A stretch of 64,000 nucleotides of DNA from Neckera pumila (taxonomy: Eukaryota; Streptophyta; Bryopsida; Hypnales; Neckeraceae), in NCBI GenBank assembly GCA_963969595.1, contig OZ018408.1, forward strand, positions 47,183,022 to 47,247,021, in the 5' to 3' direction. The notes beneath the pieces were generated by a model. It was not told the origin of the DNA. It did not search any database and saw nothing but the letters and a program-made list of their open reading frames with translations. This document shows positions 38,399 through 50,517 of the stretch, one piece after another (position 1 is the first letter of the stretch; each line of letters starts with the position of its first letter). Both the position numbers and the translations under genes were made by a program.

Positions 38399-39332
38399 TT
38401 AACCCCTAAAGTCCCATTGTCCCTACGGGGGACAAAATGGATTTCGGGCAAGTTCCTATGAGCTGAAATTCTCTCCTGATTTTTTGAAACTTTTTTTGAA
38501 GATAAGAAAACTGTTGAGCTCTGTGGGATTATAATTTTTTTCAAAATTGGTGCCCAGGAAAAAAAATTATGACCAAATAAGCTCAAAACAACGGACGGCG
38601 AGCAAGCTAGGCAGCAAACAAAAATTGGACAAAAATTTGAATTTTTTTTTTTATACTTTTTTTCTTATAGATTATATTTTTGTCTATTTGGAAAGCTTGA
38701 TTCATTTCATTGCGATTTGTTATGAGAAAGTTATGGACATTCTTGTTTTTTGGACAATTAGAGCATCTTCTTGAAAAAAATAACTTTTAGGATGCATTTC
38801 TGAATGCAATTTTTAAATTTTTTAGTTTTTTTTTCTTTGCATGGTTTATATTACAAGCTAGAACAATCTTACCATTGGGATTAGTGCATTTTAATTTCAT
38901 CTAAAATATATGAATATTTTAGATTTTCCTTCTATCTTGTATCTATTTCTACTTAACAATTTTTTACAAAATGATAATGAAGTTTCTTTGAATTTTTTTT
39001 TCCTTAGACTCTCAACTTAATTTTCCACTACAAAGATTTAAAGCTCAAAACTCTATAGTGCAAAAATTTTCAAGTTAAAAATGTTCAAAGTCAAAATCTA
39101 GTCCTGCAATGTGCTGAAAAACTTGCTTTTTTCACTTTAAACGCAGATATCTTGCAATCTGTGCGGTCAAAAACTCTGAAATTTTTTCCACACACTCTTA
39201 TACTAGTTAGGTGTAAGATCCTATGTTGAGATGTGAAAAAAAAACATTTAAATTTATTTTTGCTTTTTGCTATAGAAATGGCAGTTTTGAGTCATTTTGA
39301 CAAGAAAATGGCCTTGGGACTTTAGGTGTTAA
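38399..39332 (+). mobile_element. piggyBac-like non-autonomous element, subfamily A1
   Basis: Left end TTAACCCCTAAAGTCCC with hairpin CCATTGTCCC-taC-GGGGGACAA; right end GGGACTTTAGGTGTTAA; 934 bases. The inverted duplicate near 26572 has the same flanks around one TTAA and no element. Confidence 0.9.
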
Positions 39333-41746
39333 ACCTAATACCCAATGGGTTTTGTTGCAGAAATTTGGTGGAAAATTGCACCAAATTCTATGGCCTCGCA
39401 ACACGACCATAGAGAAAGGTGGAAAAAGGTACTAAAAAGGTGGAAAATTGCCAAAAATCTTCAAATAAAAATGAAAATAAAAAACCTACTAATACCGTGC
39501 TTTTCCAGTTGAGGTGAAATTCAAGGAGCTCTAGGGTTGGAAATGGTTACAATATCGTTTGTTGGATAGACCGTGGCTTGGGGTATGCAACGAGACTGAG
39601 AAATTGCAATGTTCATCACGTTCTAAGTAGAGGAATTGCAATTAGTGAAGACCTCTTTTTATTTTCCGTAATTGGGCAGGTCCAAAATTACTGAAACTAC
39701 TATCCTACATGTGCGTAGAGCATGACATGGAAATTTGTGGAATTTTGAAAAACTTGAGAACAGAGATTGATCACTTGTGAATGAAAGAGAACATCTTGCT
39801 CAAATCAAGTGGCATTTGCTGAAATAAGACCTTGATTTCGAAAATGAGATAGAATTTCAAACACACGGTCAAGCACATTCTTATCTGCATGCATTAGGTT
39901 TGGGTAGGGTGCATGATTCTCAGGATCGCTACAACACCATCTTCATTGCACTTTCTGAGAAAAATAAGTAAGTAAGAAAACAATGTAAGTTTAGCAAAGT
40001 TCACATCCTGACGACAAACCAAAAACATTGTCTTCGCACTATAGGTTCAAAAGAAATAGACCGAAATCTACACCCTGCCCAAGAAAACAGAATCGAATTG
40101 GGTCGATGATGTTTCCGCTACAAATTCTACTCGAACGGTGACTTGCTCAAGCAAATCCAATCCTAACAAAACATAATTGAATTGGGTCGAGGACATTTCA
40201 GCTAGAAATTCTACACGAACAGCGATGTTCACAAGCAAATCCAATCAGAGCGCAATCAGGAAACAAATCTACCCTACAGCAAACCCTAGAGTTTATCCAC
40301 AGCAAACCCTAAACCGCCGGAGGAAACATACCAGTGAAATTCGTGGTGGATGAATCCAGCGGCAGCAATTAAACGTCGGGTCCAAAACTTCCACCAAATC
40401 AGTTAAGTTTGTAACCTAAGGCAACCTGTCAAAACCAATCGCTGATGCTAACAATAATATTTCCTTGCCGTCAATAGAGAATAGGGAACTGAAGCAAATT
40501 TATCCAAATGAGGTCGGTGCAGAGAGAGAGGAAGTGCGCATACAAGGTAAGAAGTGAAAAGCAAGGATATAAAACGCAAGGCTTCCGACACCGATGTACC
40601 TCACTGCGATCAAGTCCCAAAACTATGGCCGATTGAACAAAGAAGCTTCACAACTCAATAGGTCACAACCTGAAAATGCAAAAGAAAAATTTATGAAAGT
40701 CGAATGTGCATGAGTCTGATTCCAACTTATCCATCTTACAAAGCAGTCAACAATATAGGATGCCACACGCCATGACAGACTCTACATCGCTTGTTACTTC
40801 GTACGGCCAGAGCTTTAACAAATGAGGAGCAGTTTCTTAGCTCAAAGAGAATACAATCACTCCAACAGAGCAGCATTATTGACAATTTAGTATCGTGCAG
40901 CCAAATACCGTAAGGGGAGGCCAAAGAACTGCGGCAACCATGCGCAATTCACGACCTCTCTTGGCAACCATTATAAGCCGCTCCAAACCTAAAAACGCTC
41001 CAAACCCTAAGATTTCTGTAGACCTCTACGTACGATCTCCGCTGAGAATCATTCAATTTTCGACGTCAATTGAGTGATCTTCAAAGGCCGACGTTGAGAT
41101 TTCCCGAACTCTTGAAACCAGTCGATCATGAATGAGAAACAGAGCAGGTCGAAGGAACGACGGCCACAAAAAATCCACTGCATCCATTCTCCGGATCTCA
41201 TCCAAATACTTTCATCCAAATAGTCATATGGCCAATTAGGGGTTTCCTTCCCTAGACGCTTGTGCAGTCTGTCGAGGATATGTATGTTTCGGAGCTTTGC
41301 TGCTGCGTGGGACAGTGCTCTTTTTTGAGTACAGTTAGCGCCCATGGATCGAGTCATTGAGTTCATTTCCTTGTCGTGGTGAAGATTACTCAGTCGGTGG
41401 GTCTTTCCAAATCTCGAATTGGTGTGCGTGTTGTCGGGGCGGAGCATCCAAGGTTTTAGGGTTTCATTTTAGAACGTTAGCTTACTGATTCTCCTAGATA
41501 TGCAGTTTTCGGGACCGTGGCTGGTGCAAGTGCATATTGAAATGTCTGGATGCCTATGTAGAAGGTCACAGTGTAGGCTTCGAAGGCTTTGAGTTATTGG
41601 GGTATCAACAGTGCTTCCAATTTGCAGTACACACGAAATTAAACCAGGAACTGTCCCAAATGGCCGTTTCTAGACCTGAACTCAAGGCAAAGTGAAAACT
41701 CAACTCAACTCAACTCAACTCAAGCCTACGATACGAAAGTGAAAAC
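39333..41746. other. Duplicated noncoding region upstream of NOG1 fragment
   Basis: Aligns in reverse with 21.8-26.5 kb. Rich in AAACCCTAA-type motifs (for example about 40275-40315 and 41000), as in plant 5' flanks of ribosome-biogenesis genes. A (CAACT)n run of about five units lies at 41698-41723. No intact gene. Confidence 0.55.
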
Positions 41747-41859
41747 GTGAAACCGAACAATTGCAACGACGGGGGAAACCCCGATTTGCCGGAACGCAAG
41801 CACGTCAAACGAGCGGTGACTCGCAAAGCTTGCCCTCCCGAAACAACATCCCAGCTGGT

Positions 41860-42421
41860 GTGCACGAGCCAGCCTCGATGGATCGACTTTTCCTTGTCGT
41901 TCCGTCTCGATTGTGGCTTCACCATTGCCCAGCAAGTACGTAGCGCTGTTTCATTCCATCAAAATGCTGTTCGCCAACAAACCAGTGATCATCGCCTGCA
42001 ACATGACCGATTTGCAGCCCTTCCAGAGTCTGATAGGAAGCTTATTGAGGAGATCAGGAGAGAAGCTGCTAGAATTGGAGCAGGCCTCGTCGACGGTGTT
42101 CCGCCTGATGAGGAGAAGTGCATGTTGGCCATGATCGAGTACTATGACAGAGGAGGGCATTATCATGTCAAGAATGCTGCATGTGAGAAGTTGCTGGAGA
42201 TGCGTGTGGACGTACCTGAAGATGAAATCAAAGAAGATCAACGATTGTCTGAATCGAATTCACGTGGCTGTGCCAAAACTGCGGGACCAGAAAGAACGTC
42301 GTCCTGTTATTCCCCAGGCAGTTCTCGACGCCAAGGCTGCTGTGAACAAGAGGGAACTGGAGAAAGATCTTGAGAACGAGAATGGTGGTGCAGGTCCGTC
42401 AGTTTCACAACTATTTGGATA
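41860..42421 (+). pseudogene. NOG1 GTPase fragment, copy 1
   Basis: Pieces of nucleolar GTP-binding protein 1 are spread over three frames: CGFTIAQQ, then LFHSIKMLFANKPVIIACN-MTDLQPF (G4 region, NKTD changed to NMTD), SDRKLIEEIRREAARIGAG, MTEEGII, VKNAACEKLLEMRVDV and KMKSKKINDCLNRIHVAVPK through KDLENENGGAG. At least four frameshifts separate them, including a 4-base insertion relative to copy 2 after CAGCAAGTA. The G1-G3 half of the GTPase is absent. NOG1 acts in nucleolar 60S assembly; this copy cannot encode it. The 208-codon open frame at 41747-42373 is a mosaic of correct and wrong frames. Confidence 0.85.
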
Positions 42422-43120
42422 GAAATGTTGATAGTGTTTTCGTCCATTTTGGCATGATTTCTATGCAAGCCAAATGCATCCATTGGTGTTTTTCTGAGAC
42501 AGCATGCGTTTGGTTTTCAGGTATGACATCAACGCCTGATGAGTGCGTGTTTGTGTGGATGTGTGCTAAGACAGGAGATTTTAGTCACTCGCACTGCTGC
42601 AAGTAGGTTAATCATTCGTGAGATTTTAATTTCCTTGCGTTTCGTCATTCGCCTTGCGCTTCTTTCTGACGTCGTCGGAGCTTTCATTAAGGCCATGCTC
42701 GAGATAGAGTAGTAGCAGCAGCAGTTGAAGATCTCACGATTTCACAAACAAATCGATCCTATGGAAATGCATGTTCGTTATTAACTACGTACGATCGTGG
42801 TGGACAGGTGCGCAACTCTCTGTATCGTGCGTTTTGTTCATCTGGAGGGTTCGGGGATTGTGGGAGGAGGCTTCAGGCCCCCATTCCATTCCATTTGCTA
42901 TCCCTCCATGGAGGAGAGAGGAGTCTTGCGAGGACCCCGTTGCTTGCTCTTTGGAGCAGCCGTCGCTTTGAAGAGGAACAAAGGTCCCCTTTTATAGTGG
43001 GTTCAGGGTTCTGGCCGGCTTGGCCCCTACGCAACGTATTCCATGTTTTGGCCAATGAGGAGCAGGCAACGCCAGGTCAATGAGCAGGTTTGACCAATGA
43101 GCAGGTGGTGAATGTTTTTG
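42422..43120. other. 3' flank of NOG1 fragment, duplicated
   Basis: Nearly identical to about 52332-53015. Short overlapping frames occur on both strands, none with a recognisable domain; they are conserved only because the DNA is recently duplicated. Confidence 0.55.
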
Positions 43121-43388
43121 GCAAATTTTTCTTCAGTTTGGCATAGTTTTGTGCAAAATTTGTTTTCCGAGTATAAAAGTAGTCCTGTGGTTGCAATTGG
43201 AAACCTCATTAAATTAGCTGCTTTAGTAGATACTTGTCTATCTTGCTCATTGATGGCACAATGTTGGTGCATCTATCATTGCCCGTTTGTTGAATATGTG
43301 AATGTTTGACAATTGTAAAGTATTTTGCTTTTGGATTATTGTTTTGAGGTGAGCCTTGCTGAAAAAAGTTGTGTCCGTGCTAATTTGA

Positions 43389-44322
43389 TTAACCCCTAAA
43401 GGACCGAGGCCCTTTTTTTGCCAAAAAATACTCAAAACTGCCATTTCTATGGCAAAAAGTTAAAAAATCTGAAAAGTGTTTTTCTTCCCACTTCTAACTG
43501 TAGGATCTTACACCTAACTAGTATGAGAGTGTGTGGAAAAGATTTCAAAATTTTTAACTGCATCGATTGCAAGATATCTGCGTTTAAAGTGAAAAAATCA
43601 AGTTTTTCATCACATTGGGGGACTAGATTTTTTGACTTTGAACATTTTTAACTTTAAATTTTTGCACTATAGTGTTTTGAGCTTTTAATGTTTATAGTGG
43701 AGAATTGAGTTGAGAATCTAGCCAAAAAATAAAAAATAAAAAAAACTTAATTTTCATTATTTAAAAAATTATTAAGTAGAAGTAGATACGAGATAGAAGG
43801 AAAATCTAAAAAATTTGAATTTTTTAGGTGGGATTAAAATGCACTAATATCCTTGGTGAGTTTGTTCTAGCAAGTAAACTAAACCATGCCAAAAAAGAAA
43901 AATTGAAAAATTTGAAAAATTGCATTCTGAAATGAATCCTATAAATTATTTTTTTTCAAAAAGATGCTCTAACTGCCCAAAAAACAAGAATGTCCATAAT
44001 TTTCTCATACAAAATCCAAATGAAATGATTCAAAGCTTTCTAGATAGAAAAAAATATAATCTATGAGAAAAAAAATACTTGAAAAAAAAAATAAAAAATG
44101 TGCAAATTTTTTTTGCTGCCCGTCGTCCTTTGTTTTGAACTTATTTTGTCATAACTTTTGTTCCCAAGCACCGATTGTGAAAAGAATTATATTCCCATGA
44201 AGCTAATCAGCTTTCCTACCTCCCAAAAAAGTTTTAAAAAATCAGAAAAAAACTTGAGCCTGTCGGGACCTGCCCGAAAACGCATTTGTCCCTTGAAGGG
44301 ACAATGGTCCTTTAGAGGTTAA
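43389..44322 (-). mobile_element. piggyBac-like non-autonomous element, subfamily A1
   Basis: TTAACCCCTAAAGGACC on the left, GGTCCTTTAGAGGTTAA on the right (one mismatch); 934 bases. Hairpin end on the right: TTGTCCCTT-g-AAGGGACAA. It sits in the intron of the broken zinc-finger copy. Units 1 and 3 are unoccupied at the equivalent points (31778-31781 and about 53283-53286). Confidence 0.92.
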
Positions 44323-44337
44323 CGGAAACTGTGTTTA

Positions 44338-44512
44338 GGTTCCATATTGACGTGGATGTGTGAGACCATGAGAAGTTGTGTGGGGAGCCCAGTGTTTGCA
44401 TGAAATTTGCGTGTAAGTGTAACCTGGTTGCGCACATGCGCAGTCGTCATCCGGTATGCCAAGTTGATGTGGAGGAGAATAAAGAAAGACCATTCCAGTT
44501 CAAAAATCAATA
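44338..44512 (+). pseudogene. Broken copy of last zinc-finger exon (unit 2)
   Basis: Aligns with exon 31798-31975. The frame is interrupted by TGA in GATGTG-TGA (arginine codon CGA in the intact copy), and about 15 bases coding the first cysteine pair of finger 4 are missing. The other exons are not present in this unit. Confidence 0.88.
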
Positions 44513-46100
44513 GTACAACTTACAAGTGTTCTATTGAAAGCAGGGCAAGCTTCCCATCTGCACACATCACCTCTTTCTAGGGTCTGTAAGTTTCTTCGCT
44601 ACCAACATCTCCTACTCCATGTAATTTGTCTTGAAGTTGGAGGTTCCCTAGCTGAAGTGATTGCGTAATTGGTAACTCCAATTTGGAGCTTTGCTTTTGG
44701 AAAACCGAGTTCTATAATGCAGTGAAGAATGTAGTTTTGTAGAATTGGCTCCGATTTTGAGTTATAATGTGGAGAGCATGTTTAACTTCTTGACTCTCAG
44801 TTGAGTACTTGGCAATTGGTATGGATGTAAAGTATTAATTTGTTTTGCTGCAGATCTAATTGCTTCCTTCTGGCAGGGGTGTACTAATTGTATTTTTTCA
44901 ATCTATTGACCCTTCAGATCAGAGATGTGGGCTCCAAAAATTCACAATCTATAGTTAACCGGCAGTCAGCTTCCCCAAAATGGTGTGGTAACCAACATTT
45001 TAAAACGAAGTATGTCTTAACCACAATGGATCCGATTACCATAGAGGTGGCAGCGAAGCCTTAAATGTGGAGAGCATGTTTATATCTCGTAATATTGCCC
45101 ATTTTATTTAAGCATCCTAGTGCCCCTTAATTTCATGATTAACCTCGATTGAACAAGATTTGACCATTGAGGTTAAGTCTAGTAAGCAAGGTAGTGGAGC
45201 CTCCTTGTCTTGAAAATAACATCGCCTTGCCTCTTGCCAAAGGTTTGACATGTTGTCTCTCCTAACAAGGCTCTTTCTTTCATGTTTCCTGTTCATTTCT
45301 TGTACATTCTACACATATTATTCCTATGGAGTAGAAGCTAAACATAGCGCAGTGTAGATTATGATCAAGAGTTGAATGTAGTGAACACTTTCAATTCCCA
45401 AGTGGTTGACCAACAAATATATCAAAATTCAATGACACTTATCAAGTTAGATTCAATGTTTGTGTTGGTGAAAGATTTGTTGTCACAAAATAAATTTGTC
45501 ATCATTATAAATCAATGTTCTCCAAGGATTGTGCAATATTGAAGATACAGAACCGCAAAAAGAAGTGTACATTTTGGAGACTTGGGGTATTCCATTTGCC
45601 TTTTTTCAATTTTGATAAGGTAGGAGCACCCAATGGTGTCAGTGTACCTAATGGCATCAAATTTTATGTAAGGCATTGATTCTAGAACATAAATGTTGGT
45701 AGACTATAGATAGCTTATCATTAAGTTCAAGAAAAATAAGCTATCTACGGTCTACCTACACTTAAATTCTGAAATGGCACTCACATACAATATATTTTAT
45801 ACAATATGTTGATGCGGATATATAATATTAAGTAAATAGACCTCTATATAAAATGGATAAAATTGATGATTTTGTTGAAGGACAAACCCATGATGCTTTA
45901 CTATGCATAAGTTGCATTTTTACTCTTGAAATTATTTGAGAACAATAAAACTTATTTCCAATTTCTATAAACTTATAATTTTGCTTGAAAGTAATTTTAC
46001 AACATAATTGTTTGTAAATGCAAATTAGTGATTTAGGATATATTCTCTTAATTTGATACCTTCAAATATAGGAGTACATATCAAAATAAAAACATATGTC
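44513..46100. other. Duplicated flank, no gene seen
   Basis: Copy of about 31976-33837 with small deletions, including loss of about 300 bases equivalent to 32845-33090. Confidence 0.6.
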
Positions 46101-46988
46101 TTAATCCCTAAAGGACCATGATTCTCCTCAATTTCTTTTTGGAACTTTTTTTTTGAAGATAAGAGAACACATACAAATTTGGGGAATATAATCTTTTTTT
46201 CCTTAGTGCTCAAAAGCAAAAGTTATGCCATCCTTTGCCAGAAACAAAGTTGGCAGAAAGCACCAAAAAAATCACAAAGAATTAGAATAAGATTTTCAAA
46301 TTTTGTTCCTCAAATACTTTATTTTCTTTACGTATAAAGCTTTTATTCATTCTATTTGAACTAGTGATGAGAAAGTTATGTAACAATCTTGTTTTTTTGG
46401 CAATCTAAGCATTTTCTTGAAAGAATGACTTTAGTTATAGGATCCATTTTTGAAGGCATCTTTCACAATTTTCAGAAAATGGTTTAATAGGGTTAAATTT
46501 GTATTCTAGAATCTTCTAACAATTGAAATAATTGTATTCCAATTCCTTCTTAGAGTCATTAACGATGGAGTTTCTTGTTTGATCATAAGTAATTTTTTAA
46601 AGAATGAAAATCATGTTTGTTTTTACAAAAAAGTTCTAAAAATCTCAATCCAATTTTGTAATATAAACTTTATGATATTCAAAGTTTATGGTGCAAAAAG
46701 TTTCTATAAATGATGGCGAAACTCATTTGAAATTGCAGATTAGCGTTCAATAACACTTTTTCTCTAACTTTAGATGAATTCAAAGTTGAACGCTATTATC
46801 ATCCAATACGTGTCACCAAACTTTATAAAAATTTTACTATATAATTTGAAACAAGTGAAGTACTCCTATAGTTACATGTGAACATACATTTAAAAAAAAT
46901 ATGTTTTCTATTTTCTTGGATGAATGTGGCAAAGTGGCAATTTTGAGTGGTTTTTGATACAAAAATGGCTTTGTCCTTTATATATTAA
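46101..46988 (+). mobile_element. A1 element, old copy without nested insertion
   Basis: Left end TTAATCCCTAAAGGACC, right end TGTCCTTTATATATTAA; 888 bases. It is the same ancestral insertion as 33838-36263. It carries the single TTAA (46484-46487) that is occupied in unit 1. Confidence 0.82.
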
Positions 46989-47701
46989 TGGTATAAATGT
47001 TTTGACCATTTCATGTACTTTTTTCAAATACATATTTTAAAAAAATTTGTAAAGCAAATTTCCTAAAGTTTTGGTTATGAAAGGCCTTTGAATAAAATGT
47101 CGCCTTCAACTTATGTCTATAGATTCTTTTTTTTTTATAGATAATAATTGGTAGAAGATTATAGGATAAATATATAGGTCTTACTTTACATCCCATCAAA
47201 CAAATGAACAACGGATGAAAGGCATCTAATAAACAAATAGTTCAAAATCCGGAACATGACAATGAATATTCCAAACCCTATTTTTTCTAAATGAAGCCCG
47301 ATTGGTTAGAAGCTTCAATGGGAGCCTCTTCAAATTGTACATTCTTGCTACACAAGAATCTCTCGTGTACTAAACCTGTAATAAAGATATCATCAAGCAA
47401 GTGGTATTGTAGATTACTATCACCCTAGATCATCTTGCAAATGCTCCAATTTTGAACCCTATAAATTATTCTATTTGCTTGCTCATTTGACTAACTTTAC
47501 CACAATTAAGTTTTATGGTTCCAAATTTTGCACCTCAAAATTTGCTAGGGTTGTAGATTCATTTATTTTTAATCTATCTTAAGAAAATAGAAGATTATAC
47601 TAAAATAATAATTTGTATTCATTACAATTAAAAAGAAATTAAAAATTTAGACCAAAATAAAAATACAATTGTTTTTTGTCTATGATATGATTTTGAATGA
47701 C
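46989..47701. other. Duplicated noncoding DNA, absent from unit 1
   Basis: The distal part (about 47600-47701) aligns in reverse with 27490-27590. Unit 1 lacks most of this stretch, so the ancestral order is seen here. No gene recognised. Confidence 0.5.
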
Positions 47702-48628
47702 TTAACCCTAAAGTTCCCTGACTATATTTTCACCAAAAATGCTCAAATATGGCCATTTTTAGTACAAGTATCAAATTTTTGAAAAAAAGTTTTTTTAACA
47801 CACGCAACCATAGGATCTTGCATTATGCTGACTTGAGAACATGTAATAAAAATTTCAAAGTTTTCAACCACATGGATTGCAAGATATAAGCATTCAAATT
47901 CAATGAAATCATTTTTTTGGCTTGTCAAAAACAGGGCAGCTGCACTTCACAAGCTCACTTTTGATGAAAAAAAGTCCAAAACGATGGTGCTTCCTTAAAT
48001 TCTTTTTTCTAAATAAGTTGAATGCATGCTTGAAAACTTTCACTTCATTTGTTGAAAAATACATATAGGAAAAAATAGTAAGTAGATAGTAGTAGATAAT
48101 GATTCAAAATACAAAATTGTCAAGAATTTCATTATGGGATTAAAAATTGCCAATTCCAATGGTTGCAATGTTGTAATAAACGATCTATATCTTAAGATTT
48201 TATTTTTTTCAAAATTATTTGAAAATTGATTAAGATAAAGGACTTCAAAGTTTATTTAAGAGTAGAAAATCCATAACTACCCGCAAATTAAGAATCTTCA
48301 TAACTTGTGACATATTGATCAAAATGGGATGATGTGAAGCTTTCCATGTATATATAACTTTAGAAAACCAATTTCAAATTTTTGTTTTTGAAAAAAGTGA
48401 TTTTTTCTATCTGCCCGAACTGCCCAGTTACAAAAAGATGTAACATATTAGGCCATAATTTTTTATTCAAATTTCTAGATGTCATGAAATTGGGTGCATA
48501 TGAAAGATATTCCTCGTCCACACATTCAACCACAATTTGAGCTAAAAATATGGAAATCTTGTAGTCACACGTATTTGACCAAAATTTCTATGTAGCCATA
48601 AAACGCATGTTGGGTCTTTAGGGGTTAA
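47702..48628 (-). mobile_element. piggyBac-like non-autonomous element, subfamily A2
   Basis: Left end TTAACCCTAAAGTTCCC, right end GGTCTTTAGGGGTTAA; 927 bases. The right subterminal region (cataaaacgcatgttgg) is the reverse of the left end of 12991-13922. The inverted duplicate has a lone TTAA at 27488-27491 with matching flanks. Confidence 0.9.
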
Positions 48629-50055
48629 AAGAAGGAATGATTGAAGAACTTAGAATTATTGTTGTGTACTCAAAAATTCAAACATTTATATTTTTTGCCC
48701 TTGTAAAATGATACACACTTAATAAACTAGTCGAATTTCACTTCAAATCATTCTAAACGATTTGTGCATTAAATAATTAATTTCTCAAATCGAGTCTTCA
48801 ATTTACAAAGTTCATAATTATTTTGACATTATGGATCAATCTAACACAACCATAGATCAATCTAAACATTTCTTTTGATTTGACAAACTTTTGCCATTGA
48901 AAAGAAAAGGTTAATTAATCCAAAAAATATAAATCATGTTATTTTAATCTATATATTTGAAATAATTTTATACAACCAAAGTGCAAAATACCAAAATGAA
49001 TAGCCTTAAATAAACACCCAAAATTCAAAGCCACCACAATTTTTCAAAAGCAAGTAATAAGAGGCATGGAGTTGTTGAAAGCCACCGATAAAAATTGAGA
49101 CATTTCTCATTTGATGGTGTCTATTCAAGGCGAGCCTAGTATGAAGTACAAGCTACCCTCCGTTTCTAACTTTTAAAATTTATAAAATTTTATATGAATA
49201 TTGAAAAATTCTGAAACTTATTAGCTTGCATTTTTCTTGAATTTGATTATAGCCTCATCCATCGATAGGACTTTGAGGGCTAGGACTAGAAAAAATGCCT
49301 CTTCTAGATGATGCTACCTTAATTTTGGAAGGATAGATGCTCATTATAACTATATAATTTGTCTCAAGCTTTTTCCCTTGATTTCCTATATATTTGAGTA
49401 AAGTTTGAGTGAAAATTCTTTTATTTTCGTTTTTAGAGGTGAAATCACATGTCTTTTGTAAGTCATAAAATTTCAAATTTATTGGTGATGATTTTCAAAT
49501 TATCATAGTTTTTAAAGAAAAAGTGAAAAAATTTCATATCTAATTCAAAATTAGTTCCAAAAATCTTAAATTTTTTCCATAAATGTGCATTATATAGTGA
49601 AGAATATTATAGAATAAAATCTATCTAAAGTCCATCTATAAAAAAAAATCCAAAGGCTGTGGTTTTTGAATCAATGAATTATGCAATAAAATGTTCTATT
49701 GTCATGGTTTTCTAAAATATTTCAATTGCAATAGAAACTAGACTCATTGAGCTTCATTTCATTAGTTGGGTTCAAATTCCAAAATGATCATTCATATGGC
49801 TCAAATTTAGATGAAGAGCAAGGAGAGAAGAATTGACAAAATCTACAGAAAGAGCTTTCTTTGTGATCTGTCCAACACCAAGTTCCTCATTTTTAGTAAA
49901 CTTTTGGACGCCCCCACAAGGCCCTTCTTGTGCATGATATAACAAGAAGAATCTTTTCTACCAACCTACCAAAACAAGATGAAAATCCGCTATTTTTACA
50001 TCTTCCAACAATTTTCCATCTCGAAGGTACATTTGGGCTCCTCTTATGTCTATGC
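48629..50055. other. Duplicated noncoding DNA
   Basis: Copy of 37176-38300. It also retains about 270 bases (49471-49740) that are missing from unit 1 but present in reverse near 26.6-26.86 kb. No gene. Confidence 0.6.
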
Positions 50056-50419
50056 TTTACCCCTAAAGGTTATAGACTTTGTTTTCACCAAAATCACTCT
50101 AAAACTGCCATTTCTAGTACAAGTATCAAAGTTTAGAAAAATAACATGTTTGGACACATGGATTCGTACGATCTTGTAGTAAACTTGTTCGAGAATATGT
50201 AGAAAAAAATTTAGAACTTTCCACCTAGTAGATTGCAAGATATTAGCATTTGAATTGACAAAAATCTTTATTTTGGCCCTGCGGCAATCCGGGCAGTTGC
50301 ACTTCACAAGGTCACATTTAAATGAAAAAATGTCCAAAATGGTGATTATTCTTTGGATTCATTCTTCAAAGCAAGTTTGCTACATGCTTCAAAAATTTCA
50401 GATCATTTGGAATTGAACA
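50056..50419 (-). mobile_element. A2 element fragment
   Basis: The left end (TTTACCCCTAAAGG, TTAA changed to TTTA) and about 360 bases of A2 interior are present. The sequence then switches abruptly to DNA equivalent to about 40.87 kb, so the other end is lost. Confidence 0.72.
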
Positions 50420-50517
50420 ATGAAGCAACATTATTTAATAATTTGCTACCTTGAAGCCAAACACTCTAAGGGGAGGAGAGGCCAAAGAACTAGCATTTTC
50501 CTGATCCAAATAGCAGG

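Larger units (their letters stand above)
31510..43120 (+). repeat. Tandem segmental duplication, unit 1
   Basis: Starts at gcaaatttttc in the last intron of the zinc-finger gene and runs to the next copy of the same sequence at 43121. Contents in order: intron end and last exon of the zinc-finger gene; a nested TTAA-element complex; a truncated A2 element; an A1 element; a repeat-rich AAACCCTAA region; a NOG1 fragment. It aligns with unit 2 throughout. Differences are mainly insertions and deletions of TTAA elements plus a ~750-base deletion near 36390. Confidence 0.85.

Noticed and set aside
41747..42373. 208-codon open frame that looks like a gene
   Set aside because: Only parts of it are in the NOG1 frame; the true protein similarity jumps between three frames, and the sister copy breaks differently. 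It is a pseudogene mosaic.
42771..43083. Overlapping 60-95-codon frames on both strands, repeated near 52.7 kb
   Set aside because: They are shared only because the segments are recent duplicates; no domain and several competing frames.
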